Positions 63,399-64,000 of a stretch of DNA of 64,000 nt are shown piece after piece. Every line of letters starts with the position of its first letter. Positions within the stretch are counted from its first letter, which is position 1. The notes below the pieces were generated by a model that was not told the DNA's origin, ran no database searches, and saw only the letters and a list, made by a program, of their open reading frames with translations. The stretch is from Dichetophora obliterata. Taxonomy: Eukaryota; Arthropoda; Insecta; Diptera; Sciomyzidae. The translations under genes were made by a program, and so were the position numbers. The stretch is from assembly GCA_963920525.1 (NCBI GenBank), contig OY986440.1, positions 15,206,298 to 15,270,297 of the forward strand, written 5' to 3'.

Positions 63399-64000
63399 CA
63401 AGCGCGTCGGAAGCGAATTTCATCTGGGGGGCAGTACAAATGGGGGGCAGTACAAATGGGGGGCAGTACAAATGGTGGTGCAAAAAAAGTTCACCAAAAT
63501 TTCTTCAAAGAAACATGAATGTGAATACACAAATTTTTTATTTTAGTTTAAAATAAAAAAATATAAAAATATATAAAAAATATTAAAATTTCATTATTTT
63601 TAAAAGTTCTTCCAATTTCAATATTAGAGATCATTCTTTAAAGGATCTTTCATATGGTAATATGAAAATATAAGAAATAATGGTTGCTTTTATAAAGCAA
63701 GACTAGGTATATCTTTGCATGGTTTAAATGCAATAAGGTACAAAAAGTTATATCAATTTAAATTATTCCAAAATGTTTCTTTCTGTCCTTGCGAGAAACA
63801 AACTCTTTCACCACCTCCATCGAATTCAATTCTTCGGTTTTATCTTTTTGAATGTGTATAAGTGCCGCATGAGTGAGTCGTTTCTGTGTCATAGTTGCTC
63901 GAAGATACGTTTTAAGTCGTCTTAGTGCACTAAAAACGCTCAGATGAAGCTGCTGATGCAGGCACAGTCAAAAGCAAAGCAATAAGTTTTTACACTTCAT
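63399..64000 (-). pseudogene. hAT transposase C-terminal relic, copy 2 (runs off window)
   Basis: It shares the end CAAGCGCGTCGGAAGC and about 190 bp of adjoining sequence with 46676-46860. On the - strand, 63780-63960 encodes ALRRLKTYLRATMTQKRL then THAALIHIQKDKTEELNS, the hAT C-terminal dimerisation helix region that copy 1 lacks. The SSER block just before it is out of frame by one or two bases, so the gene is broken. An 18-19-bp unit (GGGGGGCAGTACAAATGG) is present three times near the end (63424-63478) against once in copy 1. The rest of the transposase lies beyond 64000. Confidence 0.65.

Overview
The window is eukaryotic nuclear DNA, AT-rich and intron-bearing. It is most likely from a higher dipteran, perhaps a tephritid fruit fly; that is an inference from the mix of Mos1-like mariner, DD41D mariner, Pao/BEL, Helitron-like and jockey/CR1-type elements, the short GT-AG introns and the low gene density. 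I see no prokaryotic gene, operon or CRISPR array.

Region 1 (429-12474) is the 3' part of one host gene on the + strand. Ten exons join with matching splice phases into about 1,175 codons ending in TGA at 12474. The product is rich in Q, N, S, T, A and G and I do not recognise it; its 5' end lies outside the window. Its introns hold a tRNA-like SINE head (4.6 kb), an RT relic (9.1-9.3 kb) and a repeat shared with 40-41 kb.

Region 2 (12.5-20.5 kb) is a transposon graveyard. It has nested foldback elements with TA or 3-bp target duplications and two 365-bp Helitron-like copies in inverted orientation. Between them lies a mariner with an uninterrupted 353-codon transposase (16237-17523), and a paralogous empty site lies nearby.

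Region 3 (20583-26218) is the most unusual structure. A 5.6-kb hAT-like element is flanked by the 8-bp duplication TCTCTGTA and built as a head-to-tail dimer of a 1.4-kb unit. Its second unit is split by a 2,660-bp, nearly fully palindromic hAT-type foldback with its own 8-bp duplication, ATATATAC.

Region 4 (26.3-43 kb) has no host gene that I can see. It holds mirrored ATCTTGAAA arrays, a GTGGGCG-containing tandem array, and Helitron-like elements with tandem cores. One core has an exact 118-bp period. One Helitron is split by an intact 953-codon jockey/CR1-type LINE on the - strand.

Region 5 (43-51.7 kb) contains more foldbacks, a chimera of a dead DD41D mariner with a truncated copy of the 16-kb mariner, hAT transposase relics, a tRNA-headed SINE and LINE fragments.

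Region 6 (52171-58855) is a complete Pao/BEL LTR retrotransposon: two 357-bp LTRs that look identical, a 5-bp target duplication (GAGGA), and gag-PR-RT-RH-IN with two frame breaks.

Region 7 (58.9-64 kb) holds a decayed gene fragment that may be RRP12-like, two more foldback/MITE elements, and the edge of a hAT relic that runs off the window.
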